In this document: positions 51,941-59,924 of the stretch, one piece after another
How positions within the stretch are numbered: the first letter of the stretch is position 1
Layout of the letters: the number at the start of each line of letters is the position of its first letter
NCBI GenBank assembly: GCA_964511575.1
Contig: CAZEFM010000004.1
Location: forward strand, 1 to 64,000
Reading direction: 5' to 3'
Length of the DNA stretch: 64,000 bases
From: CALKHT01 sp964511575
Lineage (GTDB): Bacteria > Planctomycetota > Phycisphaerae > Phycisphaerales > Phycisphaeraceae
Translations under genes and position numbers: made by a program
The notes under the pieces: model-generated
What the model saw: the letters and a program-made list of their open reading frames with translations, nothing else
Database searches by the model: none
What the model was told of the DNA's origin: nothing

Positions 51941-52013
51941 GGTCTGCTCCTTGACCTGGAACCCTTGGCCGTGACCTTCCGTGGCCCCGACCGTTGCGTC
52001 AAATCAGGATTCG

Positions 52014-52313
52014 CTAGGCCGCAGTCCGCGTGGACCCGGACTGCGCGCGACCGGCGGCATCGTCACGGATGTCCGCCTCCTGTTGACCGGAATTTTCGGC
52101 ATAGTCATCCACAATGGGATTCGCCTGCTTGTATTGTTCGATGTGCTCATCCACCGCACGTTGCATGAGACGACCCACCAGCAGGCCCACAAGCCAACAG
52201 GCGAGCATCACCACGGCGGCACGCAACAAAATCGTCTGCGTTGAATTCCGCACCGCCAAGCCAACCAACAGTGCGGCAGCAAAACTCGCCAGGGCAAAAC
52301 AGGTTGCAATCAC
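52014..52313 (-). CDS. Small membrane protein in the flagellar operon
   Basis: This 99-residue protein has two membrane helices (about 3-21 and 30-48) and a polar acidic tail (VDEHIEQYKQANPIVDDYAE). It lies between flhG and fliA, and the start codon is an apparent GTG at 52313. I know no family. The position suggests a role in flagellar placement or regulation, but this is inference. A stronger ribosome-binding site (AAAGGAG) lies too far upstream (21 bp) to match this start well. Confidence 0.6.
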   Translation of the reverse strand: MIATCFALASFAAALLVGLAVRNSTQTILLRAAVVMLACWLVGLLVGRLMQRAVDEHIEQYKQANPIVDDYAENSGQQEADIRDDAAGRAQSGSTRTAA

Positions 52314-52491
52314 CTTGGCAGGTATGGCTGAGCACTCCTTTGCTCACACGACATACAAGACAGGAATACATTCCATTAGCAGCGGCATTCTATCTGTTCG
52401 CAACGATGTGTAAAGAGGCAAAGTGGGTGTTTCGGATAAACGGTGGAAAAAAGAAGAAACGGTGAACGAGGTTCAAGGGTGGTGGTGTGCG

Positions 52492-52524
52492 GGCACGAAG
52501 GCACGAAGCACGTAGACACGAAGG
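52492..52524. repeat. GCACGAAGGCACGAAGCACG-type repeat
   Basis: Tandem degenerate GCACGAAG units lie in the 287-bp gap between flhG and the small membrane protein gene. It belongs to the ACCACGAAG family. Nothing else is recognised in the gap except an A-rich stretch (AAAAAAGAAGAAACGG, 52447-52462). Confidence 0.65.
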
Positions 52525-52600
52525 GTCATGCAACGAAGAGCGATGCCATGCGCGATGGCGCGACGTGATTGGATGAATGGGGCAATGCCATCTTCCTTGT

Positions 52601-53515
52601 TCAGTGGCGCAGCCAGGACATCATGCGGTGCAGCAGACCCTGGTTGTGCGGTTCGCTCGCGTGTCGATCAATGCGATGCGCCAGTTGGGCGATGCAGCGG
52701 CTGGCTTCGCAGTTGGGGCTTTCCAGCACAAACGGTCGACGCAGACGCACCGACTGTGCCACGCGCGTGTCGGCGAGGACGTGGCCGGCATAGCGCGGCT
52801 CAAGGTTGAGATAGCGACGCGCGGTGGCGTCGATGCGGCCGAACACGCTGCGCGCTTCCTGAGCATCGCGCGCCATGTTGACCAACAGGCCGATGTGCGG
52901 GCGCTTCTCCTGCCGGGAGATGATCTTTGTCAGCGCGTAGGCATCGGTGATGGCGGGTGGCTCGGGTGTGGTCACGACGAGCAACTGGTCGGCTGCCATC
53001 GTGAAACTGAGCACGTTGGGGCTGACGCCCGCGCCGGTGTCGACGATGATCAGGTCGGCATCGTGCTCCAGTTCCTGCACCTGCTCCATGAGCCGGTTGC
53101 GTTCGAAGTCGCCCATGGCGGCGATGCGCGCCAGCCCTGAAGCACCGGGCACAAGACGAAACCCGCCCGGCGCATCGATCATCACCTGCTTGAGCGTGCG
53201 ACGCCCGGCGACGACATGCGCCAAGGTGCCTGCCGCCGAAAGGTTGCACAGAACATCGGCATTGGCGGTGCCCAGGTCGGCGTCGAGCAGCACCACGCGT
53301 CGGCCGAGCGTCGACAGTCGAATGGCGAGGTTGACGGCGATGTTGGTTTTCCCCACGCCGCCTTTGCCGCTGGTGACCGCCAGCACGGTGGCACAGCGTG
53401 GCTTGGGGGTGGGTGGCCTCACCACGGTGGCCGAGTGAGAGGCCGCCTGGTGTTGCTGTTCGACTTCGCGTACCAGATGCCGAAGCGTCTGGGCCTGATC
53501 TGTGACTACGCTCAT
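52601..53515 (-). CDS. flhG: MinD-like ATPase FlhG (FleN/YlxH)
   Basis: This 304-residue MinD-family ATPase controls the number and position of flagella together with FlhF. The N-terminus carries DQAQTLR (residues 6-12), matching the DQAxxLR motif by which FlhG activates the FlhF GTPase. The deviant Walker A is SGKGGVGKTN (about 49-58), and the switch is DLIIVDTGAGVS. The C-terminus ends in an amphipathic LLHRMMSWLRH helix that could bind membrane. It overlaps flhF by 4 bp. Confidence 0.94.
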   Translation of the reverse strand: MSVVTDQAQTLRHLVREVEQQHQAASHSATVVRPPTPKPRCATVLAVTSGKGGVGKTNIAVNLAIRLSTLGRRVVLLDADLGTANADVLCNLSAAGTLAHVVAGRRTLKQVMIDAPGGFRLVPGASGLARIAAMGDFERNRLMEQVQELEHDADLIIVDTGAGVSPNVLSFTMAADQLLVVTTPEPPAITDAYALTKIISRQEKRPHIGLLVNMARDAQEARSVFGRIDATARRYLNLEPRYAGHVLADTRVAQSVRLRRPFVLESPNCEASRCIAQLAHRIDRHASEPHNQGLLHRMMSWLRH

Positions 53516-54921
53516 AACGCCGCCTCTCCCATCACCAGTGCCGCGAGTCGTTCAGACTGGCCCGGTTCGATTTCGTGAGGTACTTCCTGGCCCGTGGTCA
53601 CAAAGCTCAGTCGCTTGCGGACCTGACGGGTCACGTTGAGCAAGACGCCAAAAGTCACCGCCTCATCAAGTTTGGTAAAGATGATACGGTCAGTAGCGAT
53701 TCGTGAAAACTTGCGGATCGTTTCGAGCAGGACCGGCTGGGTGCAGGTGGACGCCAGGACCAGGTGCACCTCGTGCGGGTCGGCCGCCTTGATGAACTGG
53801 GCGAGCTGCTCCAGCTTGGGGTCGTCGCGCTGCGAACGGCCGGCCGTGTCGATGAGAATCACGTCGCAGCCGGCAAGCTTGCGGATCGCCCGCGTCATAT
53901 CTTCCGGCGACAGCACAACATGCAGCGGAACCTTCACGATGTTCGCATACGTGCGAAGCTGCTCCACCGCGGCGATGCGGTAGGTGTCGATCGTGATCAG
54001 CCCCACGTTCTTCTTGTGCTTGAGCTTGAACGTGGCGGCGAGCTTGGCAATCGTCGTCGTTTTGCCCACCCCGGTGGGGCCCACCAGGGCGATGATGCGC
54101 GGCCGACCGTCGGGCGTGGGTTCGAGCTTGCCCGCGCTGTCGTCGATGGGCACGAGCTTCGCCACCGCCCGCCGCACCGCCTCCCGAACTTTGTCGGGAT
54201 CGTCCAGCTCCGACTCGTCCAATAACTGGTGTACCTCCTGTATGACCTGCTCGGCCAATTCCTCGGTGACTTCCTGCTTGAGCAGCGACATGTAGCTGTC
54301 GAAAAGCTTCTCGGGAATGTGCGCGGCTGCGGTCTCACGCTGTTGCCGACGCATCATCTTGCCGACCATCTGGCTGACCAGCCGCATCTCTTCGACGAGT
54401 TCGACGTTGGCGCTGGCGGTCGCCGGTGGGGCGATGGTGGCGATCGCCGTCGCGGCGGCGGCGCGATCGGCTGCGACGTTGCCACTGTTTTCCCAAACGG
54501 GCAATCCCGGACGTGTCGGCGGCATGCGCAACGCTGTGGCGGCGGATGTTTCGAACGTGGCCGCGGGAACGGTGGGTGGCATGACGGCGGCGGGGGAGGC
54601 GGCCTGCGCCAACTCGGCGCGAGCGGCGGCATACGTGCGGCGAATCAGATCGCCCGCCGTTCCTGGCGCCGACGATCCTGATGGGCTGGACGTTTCCACC
54701 GGACGCGCTGCCGGACGACGCGGCGCCTGGCGACGGCGCATCGCGCCCACCTCCTTGCCGTTGCCTGCCGTCACCTCCACCACCTGCCTGGCGCCGAAGC
54801 CGAAGATCCCGCCCTGTTTGAACGAGCGGGTGTGGAGGATGACCGCGTCCGGGCCGAGCTCACGCTTCACCTGCGCGAGCACCTGCGCCATTGTGTTTGC
54901 TCGGAACGTCTTGAGATTCAA
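53512..54921 (-). CDS. flhF: Flagellar biosynthesis GTPase FlhF
   Basis: This 469-residue SRP-type GTPase marks the site of flagellum assembly. An N-terminal B domain (MNLKTFRANTMAQVLAQVKRELGPDAVILHTRSF) and a long low-complexity linker precede the NG domain. Its P-loop is ALVGPTGVGKTTTIAKLA, with TIDTYRIAAVEQL and VILIDTAGRSQRD following. It overlaps flhA and flhG by 4 bp on either side, showing translational coupling in the flhA-flhF-flhG set. Confidence 0.96.
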   Translation of the reverse strand: MNLKTFRANTMAQVLAQVKRELGPDAVILHTRSFKQGGIFGFGARQVVEVTAGNGKEVGAMRRRQAPRRPAARPVETSSPSGSSAPGTAGDLIRRTYAAARAELAQAASPAAVMPPTVPAATFETSAATALRMPPTRPGLPVWENSGNVAADRAAAATAIATIAPPATASANVELVEEMRLVSQMVGKMMRRQQRETAAAHIPEKLFDSYMSLLKQEVTEELAEQVIQEVHQLLDESELDDPDKVREAVRRAVAKLVPIDDSAGKLEPTPDGRPRIIALVGPTGVGKTTTIAKLAATFKLKHKKNVGLITIDTYRIAAVEQLRTYANIVKVPLHVVLSPEDMTRAIRKLAGCDVILIDTAGRSQRDDPKLEQLAQFIKAADPHEVHLVLASTCTQPVLLETIRKFSRIATDRIIFTKLDEAVTFGVLLNVTRQVRKRLSFVTTGQEVPHEIEPGQSERLAALVMGEAAL

Positions 54922-57122
54922 GCCATAGCCCCTTCAAATGCCTGTGCGCCCTGGCGCGACGCTTCGTTTTCAATCTGGACCAGCCCCAGCGATTCCACCT
55001 CGACGCCTTTGCTGATCTCGTTGTAACCCATCACCGCGGCGGTCGGCAGATGCGGCTCCAGCAACCGCCGCACCTGTGCCCGCACCTGAGGCGAAGCAAG
55101 CACCACCGGCTGATGCCCCGCCTGAATCAATCGCTGCAACTCGCGGATGATCGACATCGTGATGCGATTCGCCACCGCAGGGGGCATCGTCATCGATGTG
55201 CCTTCGCTGCTGCGTTCGATATACGAATTGATCTGATCCTCCAACGCCGGATCAAGACCGACACAGTACAGCCGCGACACCATGATGTCCGGCTCGCCCG
55301 GCCGTGCATCGCCCGAAGGCACAGTTTCCACATACTGACTGCAGATCGTTCGACGAAGCGCGTTGCGGACGTATTCCGTCAGTACCTCCAGATCCTTCGT
55401 GCGCATGCACCAGTCGCCCAGCGTTTCGACAATCGTCTCCAGATCGCGGATCGGAACGCGCTCGCGCAGAAGATTCTGCAACACCTTCTGCAACTCGCCG
55501 GGCTTGATCATCGGGTTGTCGCCGCCGAGCACTTCCTCCGCGAGCTTCGGCGCCTTTTGCTTGAGCTGCGTGATGAGGTTGTTGGTTTCCTCACGGCTGA
55601 GCAGTTCGTGGGCATGGCTCTTGACGACTTCCGTCAAATGCGTTGCCAACACGTCCGTCGCGCTCACAACGGTGTAGTTGAGCGATTCGGCTCGCTGTTT
55701 CTGGCCGGCTTCGATCCACGTCGCATCGAGGCCGAACGCCGGGTCGCGCGTCTTCATGCCCTGCAGCGGCTCGCTCGCCAACCCGCTGTCCATGGCAAGG
55801 AACTGACCGGGATACACCGCGCCGCCCGCAACACGGTTGCCGCGAATCTTGATGTGGTATTCGTTGGGCTGAAGCTGCATGTTGTCGCGGATGCGCACGG
55901 GAGGCATGACCAGCCCCGCCTCGCCGGCAAGCTGTCGGCGAATCATCGTGATGCGGTCGAGCAGGTCGCCGCCCTGCGAGGTGTCGACCATGCGCACCAG
56001 CGCGTAGCCCACTTCCAGTTCCAGCGTATCGACCGACAGCGCCTGCTCAACGGGAGGCGGCGCGGGCTCCTTCTTCTGCGCCGCCTGTTCCGAAGCCTGC
56101 TGTGCCTTGCGGACGGTTTCGCGCTTCATGACCCATGCGGTGCCGCCGATGGCAGCCGCGAGCGTCAGCATGGGCACCGCGGGCAATCCGGTGAACGCCA
56201 TGAGCGCGAGGAACACAGCCGTGACACCCAGCGCGCCGGATTGGCGGGTGAGTTGGCCGGTGAGGTCCGTGCCCAGATCCTGTCGACCACTCGAACGCGT
56301 GACGATCAGACCCGCGGCTATGGCAATGACGAAGGCGGGCAACTGGCTTACCAGACCGTCGCCGATCGTCAGACGGGTGAACACCTCGAGCGATTCAACA
56401 GCCGTCCAGCCCTTGCTGAAGACGCCGATCGCGAACCCGCCGATGATGTTGATGAGCGTGATAATGATGCCCGCGATGGCGTCGCCGCGCACAAACTTGG
56501 CGGCACCGTCCATGGCGCCGTAAAAGTCCGCCTCCTGCGTCACCTTCTCACGGCGGGCACGCGCCTGCTCCTCGTTGATCAGCCCGGCGTTGAGGTCGGC
56601 GTCGATCGCCATCTGCTTGCCCGGCATGCCGTCCAACGTGAAGCGGGCCGCCACTTCCGAAATACGCGTGGCGCCTTTGGTCACCACTACAAACTGCACG
56701 ACGATGAGAATGATGAAAAGAATGATGCCCACGACAATGTTGTTGCCGGTGACAAACGAGGCGAACGATTCGATCACCTTGCCCGCCACGGCCGTGGCTT
56801 CATCAGCGCTGCTCGCATCGGCGGAGAGGATCAGCCGCGTCGATGCGATGTTGAGTACCAGCCGCAGCAGCGTGGTGCCCAGCAGCAGCGACGGAAAGAC
56901 CGAAAACTCCAGCGGGCTTTCAACATAGATGGTGGTAAGCAGAATGATCGCGCCGATCGCGATGTTCGCCGCGATGAGCATGTCCATGACCAGCGGCGGC
57001 ATCGGCACCACTACCACCGCCAGCATCGCAATAAACGCCACCGGCACAAACAACGACCGATACCGCGCCACAGCAGCCAGCCACGGCGGAACAGCAGTCG
57101 AATTGAGCGAGGCTTCAGGCAT
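54918..57122 (-). CDS. flhA: Flagellar export apparatus protein FlhA
   Basis: This 734-residue inner-membrane protein forms the nonameric export gate. Eight membrane helices occupy about residues 20-315. The conserved FHIPEP-type linker region follows, with RISEVAARFTLDGMPGKQMAIDADLNAG. The large cytosolic domain begins near 340 and docks export chaperones. No Shine-Dalgarno sequence lies before the ATG at 57122, because the inverted end of the adjoining GxxExxY element occupies positions from 57125. Initiation may therefore rely on unusual signals. Confidence 0.96.
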   Translation of the reverse strand: MPEASLNSTAVPPWLAAVARYRSLFVPVAFIAMLAVVVVPMPPLVMDMLIAANIAIGAIILLTTIYVESPLEFSVFPSLLLGTTLLRLVLNIASTRLILSADASSADEATAVAGKVIESFASFVTGNNIVVGIILFIILIVVQFVVVTKGATRISEVAARFTLDGMPGKQMAIDADLNAGLINEEQARARREKVTQEADFYGAMDGAAKFVRGDAIAGIIITLINIIGGFAIGVFSKGWTAVESLEVFTRLTIGDGLVSQLPAFVIAIAAGLIVTRSSGRQDLGTDLTGQLTRQSGALGVTAVFLALMAFTGLPAVPMLTLAAAIGGTAWVMKRETVRKAQQASEQAAQKKEPAPPPVEQALSVDTLELEVGYALVRMVDTSQGGDLLDRITMIRRQLAGEAGLVMPPVRIRDNMQLQPNEYHIKIRGNRVAGGAVYPGQFLAMDSGLASEPLQGMKTRDPAFGLDATWIEAGQKQRAESLNYTVVSATDVLATHLTEVVKSHAHELLSREETNNLITQLKQKAPKLAEEVLGGDNPMIKPGELQKVLQNLLRERVPIRDLETIVETLGDWCMRTKDLEVLTEYVRNALRRTICSQYVETVPSGDARPGEPDIMVSRLYCVGLDPALEDQINSYIERSSEGTSMTMPPAVANRITMSIIRELQRLIQAGHQPVVLASPQVRAQVRRLLEPHLPTAAVMGYNEISKGVEVESLGLVQIENEASRQGAQAFEGAMA

Positions 57123-57124
57123 TA

Positions 57125-57157
57125 TTTAGCCACAGATGAACACGGATGAACAAAGAT
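57125..57157. repeat. Left inverted end of the GxxExxY element
   Basis: A 33-bp arm beginning TTTAGCCACAGATGAACACG lies 2 bp before the flhA start codon. It is identical at 31 of 33 positions to the reverse complement of 57500-57532. Confidence 0.9.
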
Positions 57158-57165
57158 AAAGGCCT

Positions 57166-57530
57166 TCAAAGAGCGATGCGTTTGATTTCCACGCGGGGTT
57201 TCTGAAAGTTGATCAGCCGCGCCAGACGATGGCCGGTTGCTCGGAGGTAACTGATGCATTGGGCGGTATGTTCCGGCGCCAAACAGTCGACGCACTTCAG
57301 TTCGACAATCACACGACCATTCACGAGCAGATCCACGATGTAATCTCCGACACATTCGCCTTTGTAGTGAACATCGATACGGTGCTGCGACTTGGCATCG
57401 AGCCCTCGCAATATCAACTCATGGTGCAGTGCTCGTTCATAAACCTTTTCAAGAAAACCCGCCCCAAGAATATTGGCAACTTCATAGACCGCTCCGATGA
57501 TCTGTGTCCATCCGTGTTCATCTGTGGCTA
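57166..57530 (-). CDS. GxxExxY-type protein (PDDEXK_3-like), 5' end uncertain
   Basis: The recognisable protein is about 120 residues. It holds the name-giving GFLEKVY (glutamate codon at 57450). The aspartate in GDYIVDLLV (codon 57333) and IVELK (57303-57297) follow, together forming the active-site pattern of the PD-(D/E)XK superfamily. GxxExxY proteins are common and functionally uncharacterised. In this copy the reading frame has no usable start inside the element. The only ATG (57521, in the inverted end) is one base out of frame, and the open frame otherwise runs back into flhB to 57696. It may be frameshifted, or may be expressed by coupling to flhB. Confidence 0.75.
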
Positions 57531-57532
57531 AA
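57500..57532. repeat. Right inverted end of the GxxExxY element
   Basis: The 33-bp partner of 57125-57157 ends 6 bp before the complement of the flhB stop codon. On the minus strand it would encode the first residues (ATDEHGWTQ) of the nuclease-like protein. Confidence 0.9.
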
Positions 57533-57538
57533 AACCCC

Positions 57539-58606
57539 TCACGCTGATTTCCGCCCCAGCCGATAGACGTACGCCAGGATCTGGGCCACCGCGTTGTAGA
57601 ACTCCGGGGGGACTTCGCCGCCGATGGCGACGTGCTTGTACAGCGCCTGCGCCAGCGACTTGCGTTCCACCAGGGGCACGCCGTTGGCGATGGCAATCTG
57701 GCGAATGCGCATCGCCATGAAATCAGCGCCCTTGGCGATCACCTTTGGCGCGTGCATCGTGTCGGCGTCGTATCGCAACGCCACCGCGTAATGCGTCGGA
57801 TTGGTCACAATGACGTCCGCCTGGGGCACAGCCGCGGCGATGCGCTGTAGCGCCAACTGCCGCGCCACCCGCGCCCGACGCTGCTTCACCAGCGGATCGC
57901 CATCCATCCGTTTCATTTCCTCCTTCACATCCTGCTTGGACATGCGCATGTCGCGCTCCCGCTGCCAGCGTTCGAACGAATAGTCGATGATCGCCAGCAC
58001 CAGCAGCAACGATGCCAGCTTGAGCGCCAGGTCGTAGACGATGCCGCCCGCGCCGAAGAACGCCTGCATCGGGCTGAGCTCGGCAAGTTTGATGATGCTC
58101 GGCAGATTGCCGTGGATCGCCTTCATCGCCACGAAAACAATCGCCGCAAGCTTGAGCAGGTTCATCACCAACCGCATGGCCGCACGCACATCGGCAAGAC
58201 GTTTGAATCCTGAAAGCGGGTTGATCTTGCTGAACTTGGGCATCAACGGCCTGCCCGTGAGGAGAAAACCCACCTGTCCGACGGTCACCGTCACCGCGAT
58301 CGCCGCAAGCAGCAGGATGATCGGCCCGGCCGCCAGCACAAACTGCTTGCTCGCGAAGACCGCCACCGCGCCCAGATCGCCTGCTCGCGTGGGGTTCAAG
58401 GCGTGACTGCCCCGCAGCATCGCCGTCAACGCGTGGCGCAACTGCTCCAGCAGATGCATGCCCAGCACCGACAGCAGGAACACGGCCGACAGCATCACGC
58501 ACGCGGCGGTCAGGTCAGTGCTGCGGGCGACGTTGCCGTCCCGCCTCGCCTCCTGACGCCGGTGCGGTGTCGCCTGTTCCGTTTTTTCGAAATCGTTCTC
58601 CGCCAT
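57539..58606 (-). CDS. flhB: Flagellar export apparatus protein FlhB
   Basis: This 355-residue protein switches export specificity. It has the conserved N-terminal FEKTEQATPHRRQEARRDGNV, four membrane helices (about 30-205), and the autocleavage site NPTH within VIVTNPTHYAVALRYD. The C-terminal cytosolic domain then follows. Length is normal. It lies 67 bp downstream of fliR and directly upstream of the GxxExxY element that separates it from flhA. Confidence 0.96.
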   Translation of the reverse strand: MAENDFEKTEQATPHRRQEARRDGNVARSTDLTAACVMLSAVFLLSVLGMHLLEQLRHALTAMLRGSHALNPTRAGDLGAVAVFASKQFVLAAGPIILLLAAIAVTVTVGQVGFLLTGRPLMPKFSKINPLSGFKRLADVRAAMRLVMNLLKLAAIVFVAMKAIHGNLPSIIKLAELSPMQAFFGAGGIVYDLALKLASLLLVLAIIDYSFERWQRERDMRMSKQDVKEEMKRMDGDPLVKQRRARVARQLALQRIAAAVPQADVIVTNPTHYAVALRYDADTMHAPKVIAKGADFMAMRIRQIAIANGVPLVERKSLAQALYKHVAIGGEVPPEFYNAVAQILAYVYRLGRKSA

Positions 58607-58673
58607 GGAGGAATCACTTCTCGAATGTCAGATCACAGTGCTTCGTGCCAGTATCCATGCACCTTGCCGCGGG

Positions 58674-59480
58674 CTAATCTCCGGTGAAAAACGCCTGAAT
58701 GCTGTTGACAATGGGAGGCAGCGCATCGGTGTAGACGCTGCTGTGCACCTTGATCGCCATCATGAGCAGGAACGCACCCATGAGGATGCGCACCGCGAAG
58801 CCGACGCTCATGATGTTCATCTGCGGCACGGTGCGGGCGATGAAACCCATTGCGACCGTTTCGGCGAAGATGAGGCAAAGCAGCGGCGCCGCGATACGCA
58901 ATCCCAGTTCGAACGCCACCTGCAGCAACCCCAGAAGAAACGTCACCAGATGCGAATCGGGACGAAAGCCGCCCGGCGGGATGTGGCTGAAGCTGCCGAC
59001 GAGCGTATCGAAGAGCACGCGATGGCCGCCGAGGATGACGAAGATGTGCACCGCCAGGAGAAAGTAGAACTCGCTGACAATACCCGATTCCTCGCCGAAC
59101 TCGGGGTTCATGACTCCGGCAAGCCCCAGCCCCATCTGCTGATCGACAACCTGCCCGCCCAGTTGCATGCCAATCATCGGCAGCGACGCGGCGTAGCCGA
59201 TCGCCAACCCGATCGCCAGTTCCATCGCCACCGCCCCCGCCATCGTCCAGAGCGACAACCCCGAATCGATCAAGGGCGTGATCAGCGCCGCCGAGGGGGA
59301 GTTCGCCGCTAGCAGACTCGGGTAAACGCAGAAACTCAGCCCCAACGCCAACAGCGCCTTGAGTCGCATCGGAATGATGCGGCTGCCCAGCATCGGCGCA
59401 AACAGAAAGATGCCGGTGAGTCGAAACAACACCAGCGCCCACGCGGGCAGATGCGGCAGCAATGGTTCGATGGAAATCAA
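58674..59480 (-). CDS. fliR: Flagellar export apparatus protein FliR
   Basis: This 268-residue polytopic inner-membrane protein belongs to the FliP-FliQ-FliR core. It has six or more hydrophobic segments. Visible family phrases are LVLFRLTGIFLFAPMLGSRIIPMRLKALLAL and IGYAASLPMIGMQLGGQVVDQQMGLGLAGVMNPEF. It follows fliQ by 47 bp on the minus strand. Confidence 0.94.
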   Translation of the reverse strand: MISIEPLLPHLPAWALVLFRLTGIFLFAPMLGSRIIPMRLKALLALGLSFCVYPSLLAANSPSAALITPLIDSGLSLWTMAGAVAMELAIGLAIGYAASLPMIGMQLGGQVVDQQMGLGLAGVMNPEFGEESGIVSEFYFLLAVHIFVILGGHRVLFDTLVGSFSHIPPGGFRPDSHLVTFLLGLLQVAFELGLRIAAPLLCLIFAETVAMGFIARTVPQMNIMSVGFAVRILMGAFLLMMAIKVHSSVYTDALPPIVNSIQAFFTGD

Positions 59481-59527
59481 GGTTCAAGGCGTTGTAACAT
59501 CAAGGGTGAATGCAGTTCGTCATCACG

Positions 59528-59782
59528 CTATTGCTGGCTGAACATCCGACGGGCGAAGTCCATGAGCTGCAGAGCAAGGTAAGGCGCTGCCATGATGGTG
59601 ACGATCGCCATGCCCACGATCTTGGGCACGAAGCTGAGCGTCTGTTCCTGAATCTGCGTCACCGCCTGCAGCACGCTGACGAGCAACCCGATGATCAACG
59701 CCGCCGCGAGAATCGGCGCACTGATCAGCAACATCAGCCGCAGCGATTCCCGAATCAGATCCGTCGCTTGTTCCACCGTCAT
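59528..59782 (-). CDS. fliQ: Flagellar export apparatus protein FliQ
   Basis: This 84-residue protein has two membrane helices, around residues 14-36 and 50-72. The conserved TQIQEQTLSFVPKIV segment between them is diagnostic. The start at 59782 has GAAGGAA about 7 bp upstream; an ATG at 59797 would add five residues and lies at the edge of the repeat. It is separated from fliP by the gene-less repeat element. Confidence 0.95.
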   Translation of the reverse strand: MTVEQATDLIRESLRLMLLISAPILAAALIIGLLVSVLQAVTQIQEQTLSFVPKIVGMAIVTIMAAPYLALQLMDFARRMFSQQ

Positions 59783-59797
59783 GAGCGATTCCTTCAT

Positions 59798-59920
59798 TAG
59801 CCACAGATGGACACCGGATACGCACCGATCAGGGCAAAGGAGCTTGAGTTTCCCCAAAGTCGTCTATCTTCCTTTTCCTATCCTCTGTCCTCTGCCGCCA
59901 TTCGTATTCATCCGTGGCTA
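59798..59920. repeat. Gene-less AGCCACAGATG inverted repeat between fliP and fliQ
   Basis: The left arm TAGCCACAGATGGACACCGG and the right arm (TAGCCACGGATGAATACGAA on the other strand) are imperfect reverse complements about 75 nt apart. It has the same end type as the GxxExxY element but no gene, like a non-autonomous derivative. It begins 16 bp from the fliQ start and ends 5 bp from the fliP stop. Confidence 0.8.
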
Positions 59921-59924
59921 CTCT

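Larger units (their letters stand above)
57125..57532. mobile_element. Inverted-repeat-bounded element carrying a GxxExxY gene
   Basis: A 408-bp unit lies exactly between the flhB stop (57539) and the flhA start (57122). It has 33-bp inverted ends and one gene for a PD-(D/E)XK nuclease-fold protein. No short target duplication is evident. The ends are of the AGCCACAGATGAACACGG family, which also forms the gene-less element at 59798-59920. Mobility is inferred from this structure, not demonstrated. Confidence 0.65.

Noticed and set aside
55050..57149. 699-codon plus-strand open frame
   Set aside because: It is a shadow of flhA, with arginine/histidine-rich low-complexity translation and no start signals.
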